This document shows, piece by piece, positions 31,638-39,356 of a stretch of 43,583 bases of DNA. The stretch is taken from contig JALEPU010000035.1 of NCBI GenBank assembly GCA_022766905.1, positions 1-43,583 of the forward strand, read 5' to 3'. Both the position numbers and the translations under genes were made by a program. The notes under the pieces are model-generated. The model worked only from the letters and a program-made list of their open reading frames with translations, had not been told where the DNA came from and searched no databases. The stretch comes from Lachnospiraceae bacterium. GTDB taxonomy: Bacteria > Bacillota > Clostridia > Lachnospirales > Lachnospiraceae. Every line of letters begins with the position of its first letter. The stretch's first letter is position 1.

Positions 31638-33668
31638 ATGAAAGGAACAGATTCGATTTCTACCTTAAAGGGAATCGGGCCGAAAACAGCAGCTTTGTTT
31701 GCAAAATTAGGTGTTTTTACTATTGATGATCTGGTAAATCTTTATCCCAGATATTATGTAACTTATGAACCGCCTGTCGAGGCGGCACAGCTAAGAATAG
31801 GAGAAAGAGCCAGTGTAAGGCTGATGCTTTCCGGTCCCTGTTCGTTGCAAAGAACGAAAAAACTTACGCTGGTAACAGGAACAGGACGGGATCCTTCCGG
31901 CTCTGTTCGTCTGGTTTGGTATAATATGCCCTACATGAAGAATCATTTTCATTCAGGAAACACCTATATTTTTTGTGGGACGCCGGTTATGCGACAGGGA
32001 AGGCTTACCCTGGAACATCCGGAAGTTTTTACGGAAGCAGCTTATCTTTCCCAGATGGAAACCTTAAAGCCGGTTTATCCGCTTACGGCTGGACTTAACA
32101 ATAATGCAGTGAAAAAGGCAGTGGAACAGATTATTCCATATATAGAGACATTATCGGAATATATGCCGGATATTGTTTTAAAACGGGAAAATCTTTGTTC
32201 CTATGCTACGGCCATGAAGGAAATTCATTTTCCACAAAATAAAGATAGAACCATAGAAGCAAAAAAAAGACTGATTTTTGATGAATTTTTTACCTTTCTT
32301 GTTTTAATGGATCAGTTAAAAGCATCCAGAAAAACAGGAAAAAATGAGTATGTGATTCAATTTTCTAAAGAAATCCATGAATTTATAAAAGAACTCCCTT
32401 ATGAGCTGACCAATGCCCAGAAAAATGCAGTCCGCCAGATCAAAGAAGATCTGGAAGGAAAGGACAAAATGAATCGTCTGGTACAGGGAGATGTGGGATC
32501 CGGGAAAACCATAGTTGCAATGATTGCTCTTTATGCAGTTGCTTTAAATGGGTATCAGGGGGCACTTATGGCGCCAACGGAGGTCCTGGCAAGACAGCAT
32601 TATGAAGATTTTACCGCTATGCTGGGAGCAAGAGGGGTAAAAACAGGTCTTTTATTAGGATCTCAAAAAAAGAAAGAAAAAGAAGAAGTAATGAAAAAAC
32701 TGGAATCCGGGGAGATTTCTCTGGTGATTGGAACTCATGCCCTGATACAGGACAAGATTCGCTTTCATGATCTGGCTCTTGTTGTGACAGATGAACAGCA
32801 CCGTTTTGGTGTCAATCAAAGAAAAGCTCTTCAGGAGAAAGGGAAAAGTCCACATATTCTGGTGATGAGTGCCACTCCGATTCCGAGGACTCTGGCAATT
32901 ATCATGTATGGAGATCTGGATATTTCCATTATGGACGAAATGCCCAAAAACCGGCTTCCCATTAAAAATTGTGTGGTAGGCAGCGGCTATCGTCCTACTG
33001 CATACCGTTTTATGGAACAACAGGTAGCAGAAGGACGGCAGGTCTATATTATTTGTCCTATGGTAGAGGAAAGTGAAGGCATGGAAGGGGAAAATGTCAT
33101 CGAATATACCAGACAGCTGGAAGAAAAGATGAATCCGTCTATACGGATTGCCTATCTTCATGGTAAAATGAAAGCAGACCAAAAAGATCAGATTATGAAA
33201 GATTTTGAAGAAAAGCAGATTGACATTTTGGTATCCACGACGGTTATTGAAGTGGGAATTAATGTTCCAAACGCCACAGTAATGATGATTGAAAATGCAG
33301 AGAGATTCGGTCTTGCCCAGCTTCACCAGCTTCGGGGCCGGGTAGGAAGAGGAAAATACCAGTCTTATTGTATTTTTATGATGGGAACGGAAAAACAAGA
33401 AGCAAAAGACAGGCTGGAGATTCTGGGAAAATCCAACGATGGATTTTTTATTGCCAATGAGGATTTAAGACTCCGGGGGCCGGGAGATTTCTTTGGAGTC
33501 CGGCAGAGTGGAGAAATGGACTTTGTTATGGCGGATATTTACAGTCATGCAGATTTGTTAAAAGCTGCCAGCCGAGAAATTGAGCTTTTACATCAGGAGC
33601 GGTTTGATTTTTCTTCGATTCAGACGAAATCTATGGAAAAAAAGCAGGATTTTGCTTCCCAGATCTGA
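31638..33668 (+). CDS. recG: ATP-dependent DNA helicase RecG
   Basis: This protein has 676 residues from ATG 31638 (the frame opens 6 codons earlier). AAGGAGACGAAG precedes this ATG. It has an N-terminal wedge/OB domain (KGIGPKTAALFAKLG), then an SF2 helicase: Walker A GDVGSGKT, DEQHRFG box II, SATPIPRTL motif III, and TTVIEVGINVPNA and QLRGRVGRG motifs V/VI. RecG reverses stalled forks and migrates branches. The order yloU-yloV-recG is the Bacillus one, without the sdaA genes. Length is typical. Confidence 0.95.
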   Translation: MKGTDSISTLKGIGPKTAALFAKLGVFTIDDLVNLYPRYYVTYEPPVEAAQLRIGERASVRLMLSGPCSLQRTKKLTLVTGTGRDPSGSVRLVWYNMPYMKNHFHSGNTYIFCGTPVMRQGRLTLEHPEVFTEAAYLSQMETLKPVYPLTAGLNNNAVKKAVEQIIPYIETLSEYMPDIVLKRENLCSYATAMKEIHFPQNKDRTIEAKKRLIFDEFFTFLVLMDQLKASRKTGKNEYVIQFSKEIHEFIKELPYELTNAQKNAVRQIKEDLEGKDKMNRLVQGDVGSGKTIVAMIALYAVALNGYQGALMAPTEVLARQHYEDFTAMLGARGVKTGLLLGSQKKKEKEEVMKKLESGEISLVIGTHALIQDKIRFHDLALVVTDEQHRFGVNQRKALQEKGKSPHILVMSATPIPRTLAIIMYGDLDISIMDEMPKNRLPIKNCVVGSGYRPTAYRFMEQQVAEGRQVYIICPMVEESEGMEGENVIEYTRQLEEKMNPSIRIAYLHGKMKADQKDQIMKDFEEKQIDILVSTTVIEVGINVPNATVMMIENAERFGLAQLHQLRGRVGRGKYQSYCIFMMGTEKQEAKDRLEILGKSNDGFFIANEDLRLRGPGDFFGVRQSGEMDFVMADIYSHADLLKAASREIELLHQERFDFSSIQTKSMEKKQDFASQI

Positions 33669-33769
33669 TTGAATAAGGACGAATAGGCTGAAATGGTATT
33701 CTTTACAGGTAGAGGTAACAAAAGGATTTTGATCGAAGTATACGGTGATAAAAAGGAGAGAAAAAGCTT

Positions 33770-34489
33770 ATGGGTAAAAAAATAAAGGAAAATTATAGAA
33801 GGCTGCCTTTGGAAAAAGTATATAATGCAAGAGATTTGGGCGGATATGCGGGAAAAGGGAAAAAACCGACTCGCTTTCATCAGTTTATACGAACCGATAA
33901 TCTATCGGAAGCAACCCTAAAAGATCAGGAATTTTTAAAAAATTATGGAGTAACAGCAACTCTGGATTTAAGAGGAAAAGAAGAAGCACAGCAGTATCCG
34001 AATCCATTTCAGGATGACCCTGAAGTAGAATATATCAATATTCCTTTTATTACCGAGAGTATTATGGATGTGAGAAAAATTCAGACAGAAGGATTTTATG
34101 TCCCGGATTTCTACCAGAATCTCATCGATTCTCATGAACTGGTCAATGAGATTATGACTTTTATTGCAAAACAAAAAGGAGCCGTATTGTTTCACTGCAT
34201 GGCAGGAAAAGACAGAACCGGGATTGTTGCGATGCTTCTTTTAGGTCTTTGCGGGGTGTCAAGAGATGATATAGCAGCAGATTATCAGGTTACCAGAACC
34301 TATCTGGAAGACTACGTAGATCTTCATTTGAGAGAGGAATTAAAGGATCTGGAACATTCCAAAGCAGAGTGGATGAAAAAATCTTATGATTATCTGATTG
34401 GAAAATATCAGAGCTTTGAGCAATATTTTCTGGAAGTCGGTCTTTCTCAGAAAACCATAAAAAAAATTCGAAAAAAATTAATCGGCTGA
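33770..34489 (+). CDS. Tyrosine/serine protein phosphatase (PTP, Y_phosphatase3 type)
   Basis: This 239-residue protein has the catalytic loop H142-C143-M-A-G-K-D-R149-T-G (CX5R) and the family's N-terminal NARDLGGY segment, followed by TRFHQFIRTDNLSEAT. It uses C143 as nucleophile to dephosphorylate proteins or phosphoinositides (family includes lipid phosphatases). Substrates are unknown. AAAGGAGAG precedes ATG 33770. It lies 101 bp after recG and ends at a GC-rich hairpin. Confidence 0.88.
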   Translation: MGKKIKENYRRLPLEKVYNARDLGGYAGKGKKPTRFHQFIRTDNLSEATLKDQEFLKNYGVTATLDLRGKEEAQQYPNPFQDDPEVEYINIPFITESIMDVRKIQTEGFYVPDFYQNLIDSHELVNEIMTFIAKQKGAVLFHCMAGKDRTGIVAMLLLGLCGVSRDDIAADYQVTRTYLEDYVDLHLREELKDLEHSKAEWMKKSYDYLIGKYQSFEQYFLEVGLSQKTIKKIRKKLIG

Positions 34490-34506
34490 AAAAGAATAAC
34501 AGGAAA

Positions 34507-34540
34507 GCGGCAAAAGACAAAGGTCTCATGCCGCCTTTTG
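34507..34540 (+). terminator. Hairpin between converging PTP and SASP genes
   Basis: GCGGCA (34507-34512) pairs with TGCCGC (34529-34534), followed by CTTTTG, with an inner AGAC/GTCT pair. The T-run is short, so efficiency is uncertain. Confidence 0.55.
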
Positions 34541-34568
34541 GGATTAAAAAACAGGATGAAAGCTTAAG

Positions 34569-34775
34569 CTATCGGTCTTCTCCTGCCATTTCCTCTTCCT
34601 GTCTCTTAATCATTCTACGAACCATTTCGCCGCCGACGGAGCCATTCTGGGCACTGGTTAAGTCACCATTATATCCGTTTTTTAATGGTACTCCAAGTTC
34701 ATTTGCCACTTCAAATTTAAATTTGTCGAGAGCTCCTTTTGCTTTTCGTACTTCAGGATTGGATCTGCTTGCCAT
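34569..34775 (-). CDS. Alpha/beta-type small acid-soluble spore protein
   Basis: This 68-residue protein has LDKFKFEVANELGVPL, the SASP hallmark with the germination-protease site E-x-A-x-E-L-G-V-like (FEVANELGV), and NGSVGGEMVRRMI, the second hallmark. These proteins coat spore DNA and are cut on germination. GGAGG with 6-bp spacing precedes ATG 34775. An upstream minus-strand CATACTA (34861-34855) resembles a sigma-G -10 element, with only a partial -35 (GTTTA) 17 bp before it, so forespore expression is probable but the promoter is tentative. It supports a spore-forming host. Confidence 0.92.
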   Translation of the reverse strand: MASRSNPEVRKAKGALDKFKFEVANELGVPLKNGYNGDLTSAQNGSVGGEMVRRMIKRQEEEMAGEDR

Positions 34776-34940
34776 AATGTCCTCCTTCTCCAAAAAAATA
34801 TTTTCAAGGGGTAAAAAATGTTTTTTTGGTTTGTCTGGTTGATGGTTACAAGGTTAGTATGGTAAAATAGAATAAAAATAAACTGGAAGTTCCTTGAAAA
34901 GAAATTGCCATGAAAAAATATTTTTTTCATTCAAATAAGG

Positions 34941-34968
34941 TTGACAAATATTGTCCATCCTTTACAAT
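34941..34968 (+). promoter_or_regulatory. Promoter of rsmD-coaD
   Basis: TTGACA at 34941-34946, 16 bp, TACAAT at 34963-34968. The leader before rsmD is about 28 nt. Confidence 0.7.
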
Positions 34969-35002
34969 AGAAGGAAGAGAAAATAAAAAAGGATGTAAAA
35001 TC

Positions 35003-35560
35003 ATGAGAGTCATTGCAGGAAAAGCAAGGCGTCTCCAGTTAAAGACCATAGAAGGTTTATCTACCAGACCGACTCAGGATAGAACTAAGGAGACATTGTT
35101 TAACGTATTACAGCCACGAATTGAAAGAGCTGTTTTTTTAGATTTATTTAGCGGCAGCGGAGCAATCGGGATAGAAGCTTTAAGTCGGGACGCGAAGGAA
35201 GCCTGGTTCGTGGAGAATCAAAAAAAGGCCTGTGAATGTATCAGGCAGAATCTTTCCCATACCCATCTGGAGGAAAATGCCCATGTGCTTCAGAAGGATG
35301 CACTGGCAGCGATTGGATGGCTGGAAGATAGAGACATTGTTTTTGATCTTATTTTCATGGATCCTCCTTACGACAAAGACCTGGAGAAGGATGTCCTCTA
35401 TAGACTGGAACATTCTTCTATCTGTTTCGAGGATACCCTGATTGTCGTGGAAGCTTCCCTTTCTACTGATTTTTCTTATGTGGAAGAGATTGGATTTCAG
35501 GTTCAGAAAGAGAAGTGTTATAAGACCAATAAACATGTATTTCTGGAAAGGATATCATAG
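35003..35560 (+). CDS. rsmD: 16S rRNA (guanine966-N2)-methyltransferase
   Basis: This protein has 185 residues from ATG 35003, where AAAAAAGGATG gives a plausible ribosome site. The open frame begins 31 codons earlier but has no site. Motifs are MRVIAGKARRLQLK at the start, RPTQDRTKETLFNVL, LDLFSGSGAIGIEALSR (SAM-binding) and the catalytic DPPYDKD at about residues 117-123. It methylates G966 of 16S rRNA in the small subunit. The next gene starts directly after the stop codon. The rsmD-coaD pair is conserved across Firmicutes. Confidence 0.93.
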   Translation: MRVIAGKARRLQLKTIEGLSTRPTQDRTKETLFNVLQPRIERAVFLDLFSGSGAIGIEALSRDAKEAWFVENQKKACECIRQNLSHTHLEENAHVLQKDALAAIGWLEDRDIVFDLIFMDPPYDKDLEKDVLYRLEHSSICFEDTLIVVEASLSTDFSYVEEIGFQVQKEKCYKTNKHVFLERIS

Positions 35561-36040
35561 ATGAAGACAGCGATTTATCCGGGAAGCTTTGATCCGGTTA
35601 CTTTGGGTCACCTGGATATTATAAAGAGAGCTTCCGGACTTTTTGATAAATTAATCATAGGCATACTGGTGAATCCCAATAAGATCCCTTTGTTTTCTCT
35701 GGAGGAGAGGATTTCGATGCTTAGAGAGGTGACCAGGGAGATTCCCAATATTGAGATTACCAGTTTTGAGGGGCTTTTAGTGGATTATTGCCGTATGAAT
35801 CAGATTGACGGAATTATCAGGGGAGTCAGAGGAGCAATGGATTTTGATTATGAACTTCCTATGGCACAGATTAATCAGAGCCTGTTCCCGAAGACGCAGA
35901 CGGTTTTTCTTGCTGCAAGCCCGGAATATTCCTACATCAGTTCCAGTGGAGTCAAAGAACTGGCTTCCTTTGGAGGTGATTATACCGGTATGGTGCCGGA
36001 AGAAGTGGCAGTCAGGATGAAGGAAAAAGATACCAAATAA
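35561..36040 (+). CDS. coaD: Phosphopantetheine adenylyltransferase
   Basis: This 159-residue nucleotidyltransferase has YPGSFDPVTLGHLDII (T/HxGH nucleotide site), GILVNPNKIPLFSLEERI, and YSYISSSGVKELASFGGDYTGMVP at the C-terminus. It makes dephospho-CoA from 4'-phosphopantetheine and ATP. It starts with no gap after rsmD, so translation is coupled. The length is normal (about 160). In Bacillus ylbI is the orthologue and also follows rsmD (ylbH). Confidence 0.95.
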   Translation: MKTAIYPGSFDPVTLGHLDIIKRASGLFDKLIIGILVNPNKIPLFSLEERISMLREVTREIPNIEITSFEGLLVDYCRMNQIDGIIRGVRGAMDFDYELPMAQINQSLFPKTQTVFLAASPEYSYISSSGVKELASFGGDYTGMVPEEVAVRMKEKDTK

Positions 36041-36069
36041 CAGGATAGAGCAGTGGAGGATAGGAAAGC

Positions 36070-36660
36070 ATGGAAAAAGTTAGTATGGAAGAATTAATTG
36101 ATGAATTGATCGCTTATATAGACAGTTGTAAGGCAACTCCTTTTTCGGCAGGAAAAGTAAGTGTGCCAAAAGAGGATTTTCTGGCTCAGTTAGAAGAATT
36201 AAAACTGGAGATTCCTTCTGAAGTAGAACGCAGCAAGGAAATTGTAGCCAGAAAAGAGATGATTATTCAGGAAGCTCAGGCAAAGGCAGACGGAATGATC
36301 AACAGTGCAGCAAAAGAAGCAGGCCTTATGATTGACGAGAATGAGATCGTGGCCCTTGCTAATATGCGGGCAGATGAGATTATTAAGAATGCCAAGAAAC
36401 AGGCAGCAGATATTTTGGATCAGGCTCAGGAAGAAGCAGAGGGAATCCAGCTTGGTGCAATGCAGTACACCAGTTCCATGATGGCCGGACTGGAGAATAT
36501 GTTCCAGACTCTTTTTGAGAATCAGAAAGAACAGTTAGAAACCATGGTAGAGGGATTAGGTAAAAATCTGGACAAGATTAAATCGAACCGGGCAGAGATT
36601 GAAACTCAGCTTTCTCTTTGGACCAATGCAGAAGTGGGAGAAGAACCGGAAGAGAATTAG
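36070..36660 (+). CDS. Coiled-coil protein of unknown function
   Basis: This 196-residue soluble protein is rich in A, E, Q and K, with long helical stretches: residues 35-60, and 60-130 with KADGMINSAAKEAG and ADEIIKNAKKQAADILDQAQEEAEG. The alanine-rich charged helices look like DivIVA-type or ATP synthase b-subunit coiled coils, and such proteins are often called ATPase by automatic annotation, which I do not trust. The N-terminal YIDSCKATPFSAGKVSVPKEDFLAQLEELKLEIP segment looks like a folded start. GAGGATAGG precedes ATG 36070. It follows coaD by 29 bp and occupies the slot before ylbJ. Confidence 0.75.
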   Translation: MEKVSMEELIDELIAYIDSCKATPFSAGKVSVPKEDFLAQLEELKLEIPSEVERSKEIVARKEMIIQEAQAKADGMINSAAKEAGLMIDENEIVALANMRADEIIKNAKKQAADILDQAQEEAEGIQLGAMQYTSSMMAGLENMFQTLFENQKEQLETMVEGLGKNLDKIKSNRAEIETQLSLWTNAEVGEEPEEN

Positions 36661-36695
36661 GCCGATTGATTACAGACAGGCGGAATCTGATTGTT

Positions 36696-37610
36696 TTACA
36701 GCAGGTAGAAAGCCATACAAAAGGACAAAGTACCAAGGAGAATTTTGGCCACAAGATAGAAGGGGATGGACAGATGAAGTCCTTCTGTCACGCTATAGGT
36801 TTGTGCCATGGTGCAAAATCCGCCAAAGGCAGTCAGTGCGAAGATCAGACTGCCTTTTACAAAAGGTGTTAAAAATGAAAGATGGTGGATCCAGGCGATT
36901 CCGGTACTCATTTCCAGAAAGCCAATGAAGAGAGTCAGAAGGGGACTTTCCGGAAGGAGAAGAAGGAGAAGCCTCATAAGAATCGTGAAAATCATCATAT
37001 AGACACCAATATTTACCATAATCTGAAAAGACGATATAATAGTATGTTCCATAGAAAGGGACATACTATTTTTTTTATAGGAAGGGGCTAAAATCCTCTC
37101 ATTTTTCGAAGGATTGAAAAGGAAAAGTCCCGAAATCAGAAAGAAAAGAACCGGCCCGTATATGATAAGAAGTATTTGTCCAAAGGAGTATGATTTTTCG
37201 AAAATATGAATGCCCAGATAACCTATTAAAAACATAGGACTTGCCTGATTGACAGCAGGAAGAAGAAAATTTGCTTCCTGTTTTGTGATTTTTCCTGTTC
37301 GTAAAAGGTCCGCAATCGATTTTGCTCCCATGGGATAGCCGCAGAACCAGCCGAAAATCAAGGCATAGAAATAATATGGATTTAAGTAGGGAAACCATCG
37401 GAGGAGAGGAATGATTGGGTAGGTAAAATAGCGTACGGAATCTGTTGCAATCAAAAGATTGGAAATCAGAATAAAAGGAAACAAAATCGGAATCATCGTA
37501 TTGTACCAAAGAGCCAGACCTTCTTTTGCGCCAGCCTGAACGGTTTCCGGAAAAATAAGAAAAAGAAAAAAGAGACTGAGTAAAATGAGAGAAAAAAATT
37601 TTTTTTTCAT
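36696..37610 (-). CDS. ylbJ: YlbJ-like sporulation membrane protein
   Basis: This 304-residue polytopic membrane protein resembles the nucleoside-recognition/Gate fold. Marks are LWYNTMIPILFPFILISNLL, FGWFCGYPMGAKSIADLLRTGKIT (a re-entrant hinge), LLPAVNQASPMFLIGY, and AFGGFCTMAQTYSV near the end. Bacillus YlbJ is longer (about 400), so this is a short form. YlbJ is needed for spore cortex/coat steps, its transport role is unclear. It is on the opposite strand from coaD, unlike Bacillus. AGGGGG precedes ATG 37610. A plus-strand terminator lies inside it. Confidence 0.82.
   Translation of the reverse strand: MKKKFFSLILLSLFFLFLIFPETVQAGAKEGLALWYNTMIPILFPFILISNLLIATDSVRYFTYPIIPLLRWFPYLNPYYFYALIFGWFCGYPMGAKSIADLLRTGKITKQEANFLLPAVNQASPMFLIGYLGIHIFEKSYSFGQILLIIYGPVLFFLISGLFLFNPSKNERILAPSYKKNSMSLSMEHTIISSFQIMVNIGVYMMIFTILMRLLLLLLPESPLLTLFIGFLEMSTGIAWIHHLSFLTPFVKGSLIFALTAFGGFCTMAQTYSVTEGLHLSIPFYLVAKILLGTLSFCMAFYLL
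37038..37078 (+). terminator. Plus-strand terminator inside ylbJ (antisense)
   Basis: AATAGTATGTTCC (37038-37050) pairs with GGGACATACTATT (37058-37070), a 13-bp stem with a single G-U pair, 7-base loop, then eight T. It is antisense to ylbJ and would stop transcripts that run on from rsmD-coaD or from the coiled-coil gene, about 400 bp after its stop. It has no T-run on the minus strand, so ylbJ is spared. Confidence 0.8.
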
Positions 37611-37716
37611 AATACGTGTGCCCCCTTTTCTTTTTCATGAAACTGATATATTTTATGCAAAAAAAGGATGGATTATGAAAGAGGACTGTAAAACAGATGA
37701 GAAAACAGATTTCATT

Positions 37717-39000
37717 TTATCTTGCAACATCCTTATTTATGACAGAATCCTTTTTAATGACAAGAGGTGAACGTGATAGTGGGTCAGGAAGCCGGCATCC
37801 GGATTTTTGGAAAATCATGGATTGGTACAGACGGCCGGCTCGAAGGTCCATCTCAAAAACAGGATAATCCAGGGAAGGAATTCTTGTTTTCCCCTGGGCA
37901 GGCTTGGTGATAACCGGAATCTGACTGTTTGCTTTGATTGCTTTTAATAAAGGCTGACTCTCTTTGCAAAATCCGAGAACCCGAAGGTATGGGGCGGGAT
38001 TTCTTTCATACTGTTCCATAAAAAAGGATTCCGAGAGATTCAGAATGAGATGAAGAAGCCCTCTTGAAATTCTGGTTCCGGTTATCTGCCTGCTTTTTAA
38101 TTGGTCTGCGATTTCGGAAAAGGTAAGGGTAGCCCAGGAAAGACGGGAAAGCCTGTTTTCCAATTCCTGATTTAGATCCCAGATAGTTCCTTTTGGCAAT
38201 GAATGAAGGAGGGTACTGTGGAGGTAAGGGGTTAAATCGTCCACATCCAAAAAGCAGTGATTTGCCCTGCATTTTTTTATGGCAACATAGGTGGATTCCG
38301 GAACACAATTATTTAAAGGAGACAGATCTTCATGTTCCAAAAAGAAGTGCCGGATTGCGGTAGCGGAAGAAATTCCATCATATAAATTTTTGTCGTGATA
38401 AGATGTATTTTTGCGGGAAATTGTAATAGGAGTCATAGGTGACTTCTGCTTTTTCAGTGCTTTTAAGTATTCCAAGGCTAAAATGTTGTTGGATTGCTTG
38501 AGACAGTCCCAAAATTCGTTAGAGAATTGACAAAAGTCCTTTGATTTACAATATATGGACAAAGCAATTTCACGAGCCTTTGGATAGGAAAGGCCTTTTT
38601 TCAGCTGTTCTTTTAACAGTAACCGGTATTCTTCCGGTTCAGAAACTAAAAGATCAGCCAGAAAAGAAAGCTGGTCGAGACGGCCTTCTTCGCTGCCAAA
38701 AGAAAGAAAGTCACAGACTCCCAGCCGGGTCAGTAAGGCAACCGCTCCGGAAGCAAAAAATTCAGCACTGGAAGAGCTGTAAATGACAGGAAGCTCCACT
38801 ACCAGATCACAGCCGGATAAAAGAGCAGCCCGGGCACGATCATATTTGTCCATAAAAGCAGGAGCGCCTCTTTGTACAAAATCACCGCTCATAATCGCCA
38901 CAATATAGTCGGCGCCGGTTTCCTGCCTTGTTTTTTCAATGTGGTAAGCATGTCCCTTGTGAAAAGGGTTGTATTCTGCAATGATTGCTGCTGTTTTCAT
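37717..39000 (-). CDS. tmcAL: tRNA(Met) cytidine acetate ligase TmcAL (YlbM)
   Basis: This 427-residue nucleotidyltransferase-like protein has AAIIAEYNPFHKGHAYHIE (HxGH) at the start, MSGDFVQRGAPAFMDKYDRARAALLSGCDLVVELP, and FASGAVALLTRLG. TmcAL acetylates C34 of elongator tRNA-Met using acetate and ATP. The family was formerly named as a nucleotidyltransferase (ylbM). AAAGGATATTTCC precedes ATG 39000. It is transcribed together with ylbJ or separately on the minus strand, and it is divergent from ackA, another acetate enzyme. Confidence 0.93.
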   Translation of the reverse strand: MKTAAIIAEYNPFHKGHAYHIEKTRQETGADYIVAIMSGDFVQRGAPAFMDKYDRARAALLSGCDLVVELPVIYSSSSAEFFASGAVALLTRLGVCDFLSFGSEEGRLDQLSFLADLLVSEPEEYRLLLKEQLKKGLSYPKAREIALSIYCKSKDFCQFSNEFWDCLKQSNNILALEYLKALKKQKSPMTPITISRKNTSYHDKNLYDGISSATAIRHFFLEHEDLSPLNNCVPESTYVAIKKCRANHCFLDVDDLTPYLHSTLLHSLPKGTIWDLNQELENRLSRLSWATLTFSEIADQLKSRQITGTRISRGLLHLILNLSESFFMEQYERNPAPYLRVLGFCKESQPLLKAIKANSQIPVITKPAQGKTRIPSLDYPVFEMDLRAGRLYQSMIFQKSGCRLPDPLSRSPLVIKKDSVINKDVAR

Positions 39001-39356
39001 GGAAATATCCTTTCTTTGTCCGTTTTTCTATGGTCAGCATCATGGGACAAAAGCTTTTGACCCCAGAATCATATCATAAATATGGCCTGAATTCCAGCAA
39101 AAATAAAAGGAAAATCAGAAGAAAAAGGATATTTCTGGAAAATATTATTGTCAAAGTTTTCACAATTATTCGGTCAAAAAAGTCGAGTTGCATGAAATTG
39201 TTTCATGATATATAATAATAATGACTGTAAAATGACAACTTAGGTTGTACGTGAAAAAATACAAAGAATTTCTGAAAAGATATTGTATACAGTATTCGTT
39301 TGTTTTATAATGAGACACAGTCTTTCAGAAAAGAATAAAGTTAAAGGAGAAATGGT
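39001..39356 (+). promoter_or_regulatory. tmcAL-ackA intergenic region with two ackA promoters
   Basis: About 355 bp without a gene. Distal promoter: TTGCAT (39188-39193), 17 bp, TATAAT (39211-39216). The palindrome CATGAAATTGTTTCATG (39191-39207) fills its spacer. Proximal promoter: TTGTAT (39283-39288), 17 bp, TATAAT (39306-39311). The region also holds the first copy of the repeated CTTTTGACCCCA motif (39054-39072). The palindrome position suits a repressor or activator of ackA. Confidence 0.65.

Noticed and set aside
32655-33398. A 247-codon minus-strand frame opposite recG
   Set aside because: Shadow of the conserved recG coding sequence with no ribosome site and no recognisable product.
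36070-36660. V-type ATPase subunit call for the coiled-coil protein
   Set aside because: Similarity is only in alanine-rich charged helices. No ATPase genes are nearby.
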